Shown: positions 9,188 through 17,319 of the stretch, in pieces
Layout: each line of letters starts with the position of its first letter
Numbering within the stretch: the stretch's first letter is position 1
Origin: Lachnospiraceae bacterium 10-1
Lineage (GTDB): Bacteria > Bacillota > Clostridia > Lachnospirales > Lachnospiraceae
NCBI GenBank assembly: GCA_000403495.2
Contig: KE159799.1
Location: 124,001-188,000 of the forward strand
Direction of reading: 5' to 3'
DNA: 64,000 nucleotides
Made by a program: the position numbers and the translations under genes
Notes under the pieces: model-generated
The model's database searches: none
What the model saw: the letters and a program-made list of their open reading frames with translations, nothing else
What the model was told of the DNA's origin: nothing

Positions 9188-10387
9188 TCAAAAATCTGTA
9201 GTTTCGTCTTTCGTCCACAGAATCTGCCCGCCTTTTGTATATACTCTGGGCACCCGTTTACCAAGGCCGCAGGCAAATTCATAATTAAATCTGCCTGAAA
9301 GTTCCCCCAGTTCTTCCATCGTAATCATTTCCTCTCCGTCCCGGCCAATTAAAGTAACTTTATCTCCCTGGGCGGCTTCCGGTATTTTTGTCACATCTAT
9401 CATAAATTGATCCATGCACACTCTTCCTATCACAGGCGCCCTTTTCCCGTGTACCAGCACCCAGCCTTTATTTGACAAGCCTCTGGCATACCCGTCTCCA
9501 TAGCCTACCGGAATAGTGGCAACCCGCATTTTATGCTTTGCAATATAAGTTCCTCCATAACTTACCTGGGCCCCCTCCCCAATCTCCTTAATGTAAACAA
9601 TGTGGCTGTAAAGTGAAAGTACGGGGGTAAGAGGAACAATATCTTTTCTTACCTGATCGGAAGGCCACAAACCATATAATGTTATCCCCGCTCTCACAAC
9701 ATCCATGTTTGCTTCTGGCATTTCTACGATTCCTGCGCTGTTTGAGCAGTGTTTTACCGGAATCTCCCTGCCTGTTCTTTCTTTTATCAATGCAAGAAAG
9801 TCCCAAAACGCCTTAAGCTGGCCTTCTACTGCTTTTTTATCTATCTCATCAGCTCTTGCAAAATGCGTAAAAATACCTTCCACTTCCACTCCATCCGTTT
9901 CAAATGCTTTTTCCACAAATGCAAGCCCTTTTAAGTCCGCGCTTACGCCGATGCGGTTCATTCCCGTATCAACCTTGATATGAACTTTTGCTTTTTTTAT
10001 AATTCCATTCATGGAAAGATCAGATACCGCCTTTGACAATTGAGCCAGTGTATCCTCTCGGAAAACACATATTCTGACCTCCTCCCTGATCAGTCTTTCA
10101 TAACTGTAAGGAAACGTATATCCCAAAATTAATATGGGTTTGTTTATTCCCTTATCCCGCAGGATAAAGGCTTCTTCAGCAGTGGCTGTTGCAAAACCAT
10201 ATACATACTCTAAAGGCTCTAATTCCTTTGCTATGGGAATTGCCCCATGACCATATCCGTCTGTTTTAATCACCCCAAGAATCCGGGTTTTTGTTGAAAG
10301 ATTTTCTTTCATATGTTCCATATTTTTTCTGAGCGCATCTAAGTCTATCCTGGCGTACACTCTCAGATATTCTTCCTTCACATTCAT
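9188..10387 (-). CDS. alr: Alanine racemase
   Basis: PLP enzyme interconverting L- and D-alanine for peptidoglycan. The PLP lysine is in GVIKTDGYGHGAI (Lys about residue 40; the usual motif has an Ala where this has Thr). The second-base tyrosine region reads VSYGGTYIA, followed by VGYGDGYARGLSNKG and GRVCMDQFMIDVT. I use ATG 10387 (399 residues): AGGAAAGG lies 7 bases before it, and it overlaps the nnr stop in the arrangement ATGA, a classic coupled junction. An in-frame start 11 codons upstream would lie inside nnr. The order nnr-alr-mazF suggests one transcript. Confidence 0.95.
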   Translation of the reverse strand: MNVKEEYLRVYARIDLDALRKNMEHMKENLSTKTRILGVIKTDGYGHGAIPIAKELEPLEYVYGFATATAEEAFILRDKGINKPILILGYTFPYSYERLIREEVRICVFREDTLAQLSKAVSDLSMNGIIKKAKVHIKVDTGMNRIGVSADLKGLAFVEKAFETDGVEVEGIFTHFARADEIDKKAVEGQLKAFWDFLALIKERTGREIPVKHCSNSAGIVEMPEANMDVVRAGITLYGLWPSDQVRKDIVPLTPVLSLYSHIVYIKEIGEGAQVSYGGTYIAKHKMRVATIPVGYGDGYARGLSNKGWVLVHGKRAPVIGRVCMDQFMIDVTKIPEAAQGDKVTLIGRDGEEMITMEELGELSGRFNYEFACGLGKRVPRVYTKGGQILWTKDETTDF

Positions 10388-11931
10388 ATACGTACCTTTC
10401 CTTCTGTGGTATTCTGACATTCTTTCATAACCTGCATAAGTTTTTTGATAATATCTGATGCCACCACTGCGCTGAGCCCATTTTCTTTTGCTGCCTGTTC
10501 CCCCGCAGCACCGTGCAGATACACAGCAAGGCAGGCAGCATCAAATGTGTCCATTCCCTGACCAATCAATGCCCCCAATATTCCGGCAAGTACATCACCG
10601 CTTCCTGCTGTTGCCATGCCATTATTACCGGAATTGTTTATATATATTTCACTTTTCTGATCCCCTGTAATCATCGTAACTGCATCCTTGGCAACAACAA
10701 TACAGTGCAGCTTTTGGGAAAGCATTCGTATTAATTGTTCCCTGTTTTTTTGATATGCTTCCATATCTGTCCCTAAAAGCCTGTTAAACTCTGCCGGATG
10801 GGGTGTAATTACCATCTGCCCAGTCCGTCTCTTTGCTGCAAGCTCCATCAAGTCTTTATAACGTGCCATAAGATTTAGTCCGTCAGCATCAATCACCATA
10901 GGAAGATCCCTTTCTTCCAATATACATTTCATAAGTGTATATCCATTTTCATCTGTTCCCATTGCCGGACCGGCTACCACCACATCACACCATTTCAGTA
11001 ATTGTTTTATTTTACTTTCATCGGGATATTCTTCATAAGTGTGCAGCATAGCCTCCGGAAGGCTTAACTGAACGGTCTGTTTGTTACAGGCAGGCGTAAT
11101 GATCTTCACCATTCCGGCGCCTGAACGCAAAATACTGCTTCCACATAAGATACATGCACCGCTCATATCTTTACTGCCGGCTATTAAAAGCACCTTTCCA
11201 AAAGTCCCCTTGTTCCCATCCGGCACCCTGTAAGGCATTAATTGATGCAAATCTTCCTTTTCATAATAAAAAGCTGCCGGTTTTGGAAGGGAAAGTCCAT
11301 TTTCAGGAATGCCGATATCCTCCACCACCAGCTTCCCACAAAAGGTTTTGCCCGGATATAAAAGATGGCCTCTTTTTGCAAAGGCAAAAGCCACTGTAAG
11401 ATCTGCTTTGACGGCACATCCCAGCACTCTGCCTGTATCTGCACAAATTCCTGACGGAATATCCACCCCGCATATGTAAGCACCTTTACTTTTCAATTGA
11501 TTTATTTTATCTGCCGCATCCGCATAATCTCCTGAAACCTCTCTGGATAAGCCAATCCCTAAAAGTGCATCTATTACCATATCATATTCAGCATCTTTCA
11601 GTTTGCTCTGGATGGAAAACCCTAAATTTCTCAAAATCTTTAATTGTTCTTCCACTTCCTTTGTCACTTTATCCTGATTTCCTGCCATAAAAAAATCAAC
11701 CTTATGTCCTTTTAGCGCCAGAATACGTCCCACTGCCAGTCCGTCGCCTCCATTATTTCCTGCTCCCGCCGCCACCAGAACCTTCTTAGCCGTATCCCCT
11801 AATTTTTCCGAAAGATGAAATACCACGCAAAGGGCAGCTCTTTCCATTAAAACTATGGATGGAATTCCTATTTTATTTATGGTATATTCATCATAGGCTT
11901 TCATTTCAGCAGCTTTTACAGCATATTTCAT
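10384..11931 (-). CDS. nnr: Bifunctional NAD(P)HX epimerase/dehydratase
   Basis: Repairs hydrated NADH and NADPH. The N-terminal YjeF_N epimerase domain (about 1-215) shows AGAGNNGGDGLAVGRIL and DALLGIGLSREVSG; the C-terminal ribokinase-like ADP/ATP-dependent dehydratase domain (about 225-510) shows GNKGTFGKVLLIAGS, ITPHPAEFNRLL and the NGMATAGSGDVLAGILGALI motif. ATG 11931 is preferred because GGAG lies 6 bases before it; an ATG four codons upstream is possible. The 3' end overlaps alr by four bases. Confidence 0.93.
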   Translation of the reverse strand: MKYAVKAAEMKAYDEYTINKIGIPSIVLMERAALCVVFHLSEKLGDTAKKVLVAAGAGNNGGDGLAVGRILALKGHKVDFFMAGNQDKVTKEVEEQLKILRNLGFSIQSKLKDAEYDMVIDALLGIGLSREVSGDYADAADKINQLKSKGAYICGVDIPSGICADTGRVLGCAVKADLTVAFAFAKRGHLLYPGKTFCGKLVVEDIGIPENGLSLPKPAAFYYEKEDLHQLMPYRVPDGNKGTFGKVLLIAGSKDMSGACILCGSSILRSGAGMVKIITPACNKQTVQLSLPEAMLHTYEEYPDESKIKQLLKWCDVVVAGPAMGTDENGYTLMKCILEERDLPMVIDADGLNLMARYKDLMELAAKRRTGQMVITPHPAEFNRLLGTDMEAYQKNREQLIRMLSQKLHCIVVAKDAVTMITGDQKSEIYINNSGNNGMATAGSGDVLAGILGALIGQGMDTFDAACLAVYLHGAAGEQAAKENGLSAVVASDIIKKLMQVMKECQNTTEGKVRI

Positions 11932-11964
11932 ATCCTTCTCCATTTCTTCACACTTATGTTAAGA

Positions 11965-11997
11965 AGTGCGCCATACCCGCTTCGGCCATGACGCACT
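11965..11997 (-). terminator. Weak hairpin between the coiled-coil gene and nnr
   Basis: Arms AGTGCG and CGCACT (with an extra CAT/ATG pairing after one mismatch) around a loop of about 13 bases. On the minus strand the stem is followed by only TTCTT, so termination would be partial. Confidence 0.4.
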
Positions 11998-12010
11998 GTT
12001 TCCTGCTTTG

Positions 12011-12649
12011 TTACACATCATTTTTATTTCCATCATCTTTTATTTCTTTGACCTGATACTTCATATCAAATATATTGATCACATCAGCGCCAAAAATATC
12101 ATGCATATAAGAATAAAGCTCCTGACTTGCCATTTCCATCTCCTGCTTACGAACCAGTTTTTCTTTTAATTCTATTCGGATTTCAGTAACCCACCTGGAG
12201 ATTTCGTCAATTTCCTTTTTGTTTTTTTTCAGTCTGTCATAGCAGGACTCCATAGTCAAAAGCATCAGCTTATAATTTACCTTTTCTATTTCTTTAGGAA
12301 CCTCTATAAGCTCATCCTTATAATTATCAAGCATTTCATTACAGTCATTAATCAGGCGTTTATTCTCATCATTTTTTCTCTGTGCCTTATGATTATTCTC
12401 TACGGATGCTTCCACCGCATTATCCATGATTTCATTCATAAGCTTTTTTTTCAGCTTTTTAATTTCCTTAGTTTCGGTAACCGCCTTTCCCTGTCTTTTG
12501 AGTAATTCATTTAACTCCTCCTCCAGACGCTTTATGCGTTTATCCGTCTGGGCCTGTGTAAATAGCTGATGCCATTTATTGTCCAGTGTAAGTACTGGTA
12601 TCTTCTTTCCCTCCAATGCAGGTTTATAAATATCGTCTGTTCTTGACAT
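12011..12649 (-). CDS. Conserved coiled-coil protein of unknown function
   Basis: 212 residues, strongly charged, with no membrane segment or signal. Residues about 25-100 and 110-170 have heptad-like Leu/Ile/Lys/Glu patterns (for example KRIKRLEEELNELLKRQGKA, KEIKKLKKKLMNEIM) predicted to form long coiled coils; the last 40 residues (YSYMHDIFGADVINIFDMKY) look more globular. I do not recognise a named family. ATG 12649 is chosen because GGAGG is 7 bases upstream; a GTG two codons earlier would be only one base from that site. It follows rex by 33 bases and is probably co-transcribed. Confidence 0.8.
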   Translation of the reverse strand: MSRTDDIYKPALEGKKIPVLTLDNKWHQLFTQAQTDKRIKRLEEELNELLKRQGKAVTETKEIKKLKKKLMNEIMDNAVEASVENNHKAQRKNDENKRLINDCNEMLDNYKDELIEVPKEIEKVNYKLMLLTMESCYDRLKKNKKEIDEISRWVTEIRIELKEKLVRKQEMEMASQELYSYMHDIFGADVINIFDMKYQVKEIKDDGNKNDV

Positions 12650-12682
12650 ATACACGCCTCCCCAAATATGCTGATAATTTTA

Positions 12683-13327
12683 TCAGCTACGCTCCCCTTT
12701 TTCAAATCTGTTGATATTGTATGCCAGCTTCATCACACTGTCTGATAAATGCACATTTTCAACCTGAATCTCCCTTGGCACATTCAGATCCACATGCGCA
12801 AAGTTCCAAATACCTCTGATCCCGTTACGCACCAGTCGTTCCGCTACCGATACTGCACTTGCCTTCGGGATGGTAAGCACCGCAATATCAATTCCATTTT
12901 CTTTTACAAAGGCATCCATTTCCTCTATTGGCCTTACTTCCATGTTTCTGATCTTTTTTCCATATAGGTCAGGATTGTTATCAAATATCCCCTTAAAAAG
13001 AAACCCTCTTCTTTCAAAGTTCATATAATTAGCCAGCGCCTGCCCTAAATTTCCCGCTCCGATAATAATCAGATTATGCGTCTTATCAAGACCTAATATC
13101 TTTCCGATCTCTTCATAAAGATACTCGACCTTATAACCATATCCCTGCTGTCCAAAGCCGCCAAAATTATTGAAATCCTGGCGGATCTGGGATGCAGTCA
13201 CCTTCATGATATCGCTAAGTTCCTGGGAAGATATTCTCTCAATGCCTTCGTCCTTTAATTCACCTAAAAACCTAAAATATCTTGGCAACCGTCCAATTAC
13301 GGCCTGTGAAATTTCCTTGTTATCCAA
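12683..13327 (-). CDS. rex: Redox-sensing transcriptional repressor Rex
   Basis: 214-residue repressor that senses the NADH/NAD+ ratio and controls fermentation genes. The N-terminal winged helix contains SQAVIGRLPRYFRFLGEL and VTASQIRQDFNNFGGFGQQG; the Rossmann domain contains IIGAGNLGQALANYMNF and ends in a helix with LAYNINRFEKGE. The start is a TTG at 13327: a perfect AGGAGG (minus strand, 13336-13341) sits 8 bases before it and the first residues then align with other Rex proteins. An in-frame ATG at 13393 would add 22 hydrophobic residues foreign to the family and overlap the promoter. Confidence 0.95.
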   Translation of the reverse strand: MDNKEISQAVIGRLPRYFRFLGELKDEGIERISSQELSDIMKVTASQIRQDFNNFGGFGQQGYGYKVEYLYEEIGKILGLDKTHNLIIIGAGNLGQALANYMNFERRGFLFKGIFDNNPDLYGKKIRNMEVRPIEEMDAFVKENGIDIAVLTIPKASAVSVAERLVRNGIRGIWNFAHVDLNVPREIQVENVHLSDSVMKLAYNINRFEKGERS

Positions 13328-13335
13328 TTGGACTG

Positions 13336-13341
13336 CCTCCT
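13336..13341 (-). promoter_or_regulatory. Strong ribosome binding site deciding a TTG start for rex
   Basis: Minus-strand AGGAGG, 8 bases before TTG 13327. It settles the start codon because no ATG lies at a suitable distance. Confidence 0.8.
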
Positions 13342-13360
13342 GTATTAATATTATAAAAAT

Positions 13361-13389
13361 ACTATATAACACTGTTAAAATAATGTCAA
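13361..13389 (-). promoter_or_regulatory. Predicted sigma-A promoter of rex
   Basis: Minus-strand TTGACA (13384-13389), 17-base spacer, TATAGT (13361-13366). The perfect -35 box is the left arm of the inverted repeat at 13383-13400. Confidence 0.75.
13372..13389 (-). promoter_or_regulatory. Candidate Rex operator in the rex promoter
   Basis: Minus-strand TTGACAT-TATT-TTAACAG matches the Rex consensus TTGTTAA-N4-TTAACAA in 10 of 14 fixed positions, with one half-site (TTAACA) intact. It overlaps the -35 box and spacer, as expected for autoregulation. This is a candidate only. Confidence 0.4.
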
Positions 13390-13400
13390 TCAATTGACAT
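13383..13400. repeat. Inverted repeat made of two back-to-back -35 boxes
   Basis: ATGTCAAT-CA-ATTGACAT: each arm carries a perfect TTGACA, one per strand, so the divergent rex and ABC-F promoters start from the same 18 bases. Confidence 0.85.
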
Positions 13401-13422
13401 TCCCTTTTATCATCTGTAAACT
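13394..13422 (+). promoter_or_regulatory. Predicted promoter of the ABC-F/GGDEF operon
   Basis: TTGACA (13394-13399), 17-base spacer, TAAACT (13417-13422, four of six consensus positions), about 30 bases before the ABC-F start. The leuS promoter in this window uses the same TAAACT -10 box. Confidence 0.6.
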
Positions 13423-13454
13423 AAGAGGGAAATATTTCATTAAGGATGTGCAAA

Positions 13455-15365
13455 ATGATCTTATCATGTCAAAATATATCAAAAGCTTTTAATGAACAGC
13501 CTGTACTTTCCAATGTCTCCTTTCATATTGAAGATTATGACAAGGCTGCTATTGTAGGGATAAACGGCGCCGGAAAAACAACCCTGCTTCGAATCATTGT
13601 AGGTCAGCAGCAGGCAGATGAAGGGATTGTCACATTATCAAAAGACAAAACCTTGGGTTATCTTGCCCAGAATCAGGATGTAGACAGTGAAAATACAATC
13701 TATGATGAGCTTCTTTCTGTTAAAGCGGATATTATTTTTATGGAGCAGAAAATCCGTGAAATTGAATTTAACATGAAAACCGTATCGGGAACGGAGCTGG
13801 AAGCCTTAATGGATTCCTATACCCGCCTTACCCATTCCTTTGATCTTTTAAACGGGTATGCCTATAAAAGTGAAGTGGTTGGCGTTCTCAAGGGATTAGG
13901 CTTTGAGGAATCTGAATTCTCCAAAAAAATTTCCACTCTCTCAGGCGGTCAGAAAACCCGTGTTGCTTTAGGACGTTTACTGCTGCAAAAATCCGATCTC
14001 ATTATTTTGGATGAACCTACCAACCATCTGGACTTAAACTCTATTACCTGGTTGGAAACTTACCTGTTAAATTATAAAGGAGCTGTTCTTATCGTATCCC
14101 ATGACCGCTATTTTCTGGATCGCATTGCCAGCAAAATAATTGAAATTGACCAGACAAAAGCAGTTTCCTTTACAGGAAATTACTCTGATTATGCCATAAA
14201 AAAAGAGCAGCTCCGTGCTGCTGCCATGAACGCTTATTTAAAACAGCAGCAGGAAATTAAACATCAGGAAGAAGTGATTGATAAATTAAAATCTTTTAAT
14301 AGGGAAAAATCCATTAAAAGAGCGGAAAGCCGCGAAAAATTGCTAAGTAAAATAGAAGTTTTAGATAAACCCACCCAGGCACGTACCGATATCCATATGA
14401 CGCTTACTCCAAGATGCACCAGCGGTAATGATGTACTGCACGTAAAAGGTTTATCTAAATCCTTTGGAAGCCAAACCCTTTTTACTGATTTGGAAATGGA
14501 CATAAAACGTGGCGAGCATGTGGCTGTTATCGGAGATAACGGCACCGGAAAAACCACAATCCTTAAGATCATAAACGATCTGATTCCCGCTGATAAGGGG
14601 CAGATCACACTTGGCACTAACGTACATATTGGTTATTACGATCAGGAGCATCACGTTTTACACATGGATAAAACTCTTTTTGATGAAATATCAGATGCTT
14701 ACCCTTATTTATCCAACACCGAGATCCGCAATACCCTTGCCGCCTTTCTTTTTACCGGTGATGATGTATTTAAGCGTATTGACAACTTAAGCGGCGGTGA
14801 AAGGGGACGCATGTCATTAGCAAAATTAATGCTTTCCGAATCCAATTTTCTTATATTGGACGAGCCTACAAACCATTTGGACATTACCTCCAAAGAAATT
14901 CTTGAGGATGCACTAAATGCTTACGAAGGAACGGTTCTTTATGTTTCCCATGACCGTTATTTTATTAACCGCACCGCAAGCCGCATTTTAGATCTTAGTG
15001 AAGGAAGGCTGATTAACTATTTGGGGAACTACGACTATTATCTGGAAAAGAAAGCCGATTTATCCGACTCTTCTCTTTCCAATGCCGCCAGTCCTAAAAA
15101 AGAAGAACCTGTTTCCGAAACCAAGCTGAACTGGCAGGCGCAAAAGGAAGCACAGGCCAAACAGCGGAAGAAAGAAAATGATTTAAGAAAATGTGAGGAA
15201 GCCATTTCTTCCTTAGAAGGAAAACTTTCCGAAATTGATGCTGCAATGACTCTGCCGGAAATTGCAACTGATGTGGCAAAGCTGCAGGAACTGACAAAGA
15301 ATCAGGAAGAAATAAACACACAACTGGCTTTATTATACGACCAGTGGGAAACACTTGCTGAATAA
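13455..15365 (+). CDS. ABC-F family ATPase, YdiF-like
   Basis: 636-residue soluble protein with two ABC ATPase domains and no membrane segment. Domain 1 has Walker A GINGAGKTTLL, signature LSGGQKTRVALGR and Walker B LIILDEPTNHLDL; domain 2 has GDNGTGKTTIL, LSGGERGRMSLAK and FLILDEPTNHLDI. A charged interdomain linker and a C-terminal coiled coil (last 90 residues) complete the ABC-F plan. These proteins act on the ribosomal E site. Adjacency to rex is also found for ydiF in B. subtilis. ATG 13455 follows AAGGA with a better spacing than the ATG three codons earlier. No antibiotic resistance role is evident. Confidence 0.93.
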   Translation: MILSCQNISKAFNEQPVLSNVSFHIEDYDKAAIVGINGAGKTTLLRIIVGQQQADEGIVTLSKDKTLGYLAQNQDVDSENTIYDELLSVKADIIFMEQKIREIEFNMKTVSGTELEALMDSYTRLTHSFDLLNGYAYKSEVVGVLKGLGFEESEFSKKISTLSGGQKTRVALGRLLLQKSDLIILDEPTNHLDLNSITWLETYLLNYKGAVLIVSHDRYFLDRIASKIIEIDQTKAVSFTGNYSDYAIKKEQLRAAAMNAYLKQQQEIKHQEEVIDKLKSFNREKSIKRAESREKLLSKIEVLDKPTQARTDIHMTLTPRCTSGNDVLHVKGLSKSFGSQTLFTDLEMDIKRGEHVAVIGDNGTGKTTILKIINDLIPADKGQITLGTNVHIGYYDQEHHVLHMDKTLFDEISDAYPYLSNTEIRNTLAAFLFTGDDVFKRIDNLSGGERGRMSLAKLMLSESNFLILDEPTNHLDITSKEILEDALNAYEGTVLYVSHDRYFINRTASRILDLSEGRLINYLGNYDYYLEKKADLSDSSLSNAASPKKEEPVSETKLNWQAQKEAQAKQRKKENDLRKCEEAISSLEGKLSEIDAAMTLPEIATDVAKLQELTKNQEEINTQLALLYDQWETLAE

Positions 15366-15388
15366 TCCATGAAAGGAGAAAGGAAATT

Positions 15389-17278
15389 ATGCATCGCACA
15401 AAAAAAATCGGAGTTTTTATTTCTCATATTTATGGAAATTATCAAAGCAGGCTGTGCTCAGGTATTATCGAAAAAGCTTCAGAATACGGCTACCTGGTAG
15501 AAATTTTTGCTTCCAACGACGGAGAAAACTTAGGGGATTACGGAAAAGGCGAATTCAGCATCTTAAATATTCCAAGGCCAGATGATTATGCAGGTATTAT
15601 CACAGCCTCTGACACCTTCGTCCTCCCCTCTCTTAAGCAGGCGCTTTTTAAACTGCTGAAGGAATGCTTTACCTGCCCGGTAATTGACATCACGCAAAAG
15701 TCTTCTGAGTATCCCAGAATCGTTCTCGAAAATAACAAACCAGTCAGGGATGTTGTTATCCATCTTGGAAAAAGACATCACTGTAAAAAAATATGCTATC
15801 TTGGCAGTCTTGCCGAATCAGACAATAATATTCTGCGCCAGCAGTCTTTTCTGGAAGGACTGGAAGAATTGTCTCTTCCTGCCAAGGACACTGTCTATGC
15901 CTGTGATTATTCCAGAGAAAGTATTGAGCTTGCACTCAAACATATTTTAGATTCCCAGCAGCTCCCTGATGCAATTGTCTGTTATAATGACAGAATTGCT
16001 TTGTCTGTGATTACAATGTTGAAGGAACGGGATCTGCGCATCCCTGAACAGATTGCCATAACCGGCTGCGATACCCTTGAATTTGGACAAATGACAGCTC
16101 CTATCCTTACCTCTGTCACATTTCCTTCTGACGAGGTAGGTAAAATGGCGGCCATGCAGCTTGCCAGATTAATCCGCAGGGAAACTGTGGAGCCATTTAC
16201 TACCGTAAATGCTGTTCCCAGCTTTGGAACCTCCTGCGGATGCCCGGCAGCCCACCCCATCTCTTCTTACTTTTACACAAGAAAACTGGATGAGCATATT
16301 ATGTCTTTAGAGCAAAATATGCTGCTAAATATGCATATGTCTGCTAACCTTCAATGTATAGATGACTTAGATACAGGCATTGAGCTTTTAGCAGAATTTG
16401 CCCTATCCCTTCCTGACTGCAGAGAGTTTTATCTGTGTCTGTACGAAGACTGGGACCAGATTTCCCATCATATCAGAGAAATTACTTTTACTGAGGAAGA
16501 AGAGCTTTGTTCTGATACCGTACTTTTAAAGCTTGCCATTAAAAACGGAAAAAGACTTCCTGAGTGTACCTTTACAAAACGCAGCATTCTGCCGGATTAC
16601 TTATATGACAGCAATTCCTCTTCTTATATTTATACTCCTTTATTCTTTGGAGAAAAAAGCTTCGGCTACCTTGCACTTACTTTAGAAAATTCAAAATCCG
16701 GATATCCTTTCTTTTTCCTGTCCTGGCTGATGAATGTAAACAATATGCTGATGGAATTATGTGATAAGAAAAACTTAGGATTACTGGTAGGACGTCTTGA
16801 AGATATTTATACAAAGGATGAGCTGACCGGCCTGTTAAACAGACAAGGTTTTAAACTTGCATCAGTTCCTGCTGTAAATAAAGCTATTGCAGATCAAACC
16901 CCGGTTTGTGCTTTTATGTTTGACTTGGACGGTTTAAAAACAATTAATAACACATTTGGACATGAGGAAGGCAATTTTGCCATTTCGGTTCTGGCACATG
17001 CTCTGGAAAATTCCACAGATGAAACTGCCATCTGCTCCCGGCAGGGAGGGGATGAATTCTGGGTATTAGCCTTTGATTATACACCAGAAAAAGCATCTTC
17101 CCTAATGAATCATGTGACAAAATATCTGAATAACTATAACAAACTCCATCCCAAGGAGTACCAGATACAAACCAGTTGTGGATATGCGGTTAAGGTTCCT
17201 GAAAGTTATGCCGACCTGACAGAAATGTTTCGTGAAGCTGATTTAAATATGTATGCGCAAAAGCAAAGTAAAAAATGA
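15389..17278 (+). CDS. Periplasmic-binding-protein-like sensor fused to GGDEF diguanylate cyclase
   Basis: 629 residues. Residues about 5-280 form a LacI/PurR-type sugar-binding (peripla_BP_3) fold, with the typical FGQMTAPILTSVTFPSDEVG near the end, but lack the LacI helix-turn-helix and any signal peptide, so the sensor is cytosolic. Residues about 290-455 are a GAF-sized region not clearly classified. Residues 460-625 are a GGDEF domain with an intact RQGGDEF (553-557) and DELTGLLNRQGF, predicting c-di-GMP synthesis; the RxxD inhibitory site is missing. It starts 23 bases after the ABC-F stop behind a strong AAAGGAG site. A PilZ receptor is encoded at 57993-58331. Confidence 0.9.
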   Translation: MHRTKKIGVFISHIYGNYQSRLCSGIIEKASEYGYLVEIFASNDGENLGDYGKGEFSILNIPRPDDYAGIITASDTFVLPSLKQALFKLLKECFTCPVIDITQKSSEYPRIVLENNKPVRDVVIHLGKRHHCKKICYLGSLAESDNNILRQQSFLEGLEELSLPAKDTVYACDYSRESIELALKHILDSQQLPDAIVCYNDRIALSVITMLKERDLRIPEQIAITGCDTLEFGQMTAPILTSVTFPSDEVGKMAAMQLARLIRRETVEPFTTVNAVPSFGTSCGCPAAHPISSYFYTRKLDEHIMSLEQNMLLNMHMSANLQCIDDLDTGIELLAEFALSLPDCREFYLCLYEDWDQISHHIREITFTEEEELCSDTVLLKLAIKNGKRLPECTFTKRSILPDYLYDSNSSSYIYTPLFFGEKSFGYLALTLENSKSGYPFFFLSWLMNVNNMLMELCDKKNLGLLVGRLEDIYTKDELTGLLNRQGFKLASVPAVNKAIADQTPVCAFMFDLDGLKTINNTFGHEEGNFAISVLAHALENSTDETAICSRQGGDEFWVLAFDYTPEKASSLMNHVTKYLNNYNKLHPKEYQIQTSCGYAVKVPESYADLTEMFREADLNMYAQKQSKK

Positions 17279-17294
17279 GTAAAATTCTTATGAT

Positions 17295-17319
17295 AAAGGG
17301 AAGGCTAAGCCTTCCCTTT
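17295..17319. terminator. Bidirectional hairpin between convergent genes
   Basis: Perfect 11-base arms AAAGGGAAGGC/GCCTTCCCTTT around TAA. It lies 16 bases after the GGDEF gene and overlaps the stop codon of the convergent response-regulator gene. U tracts are short on both sides (TTT), so strength is uncertain. Confidence 0.65.
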
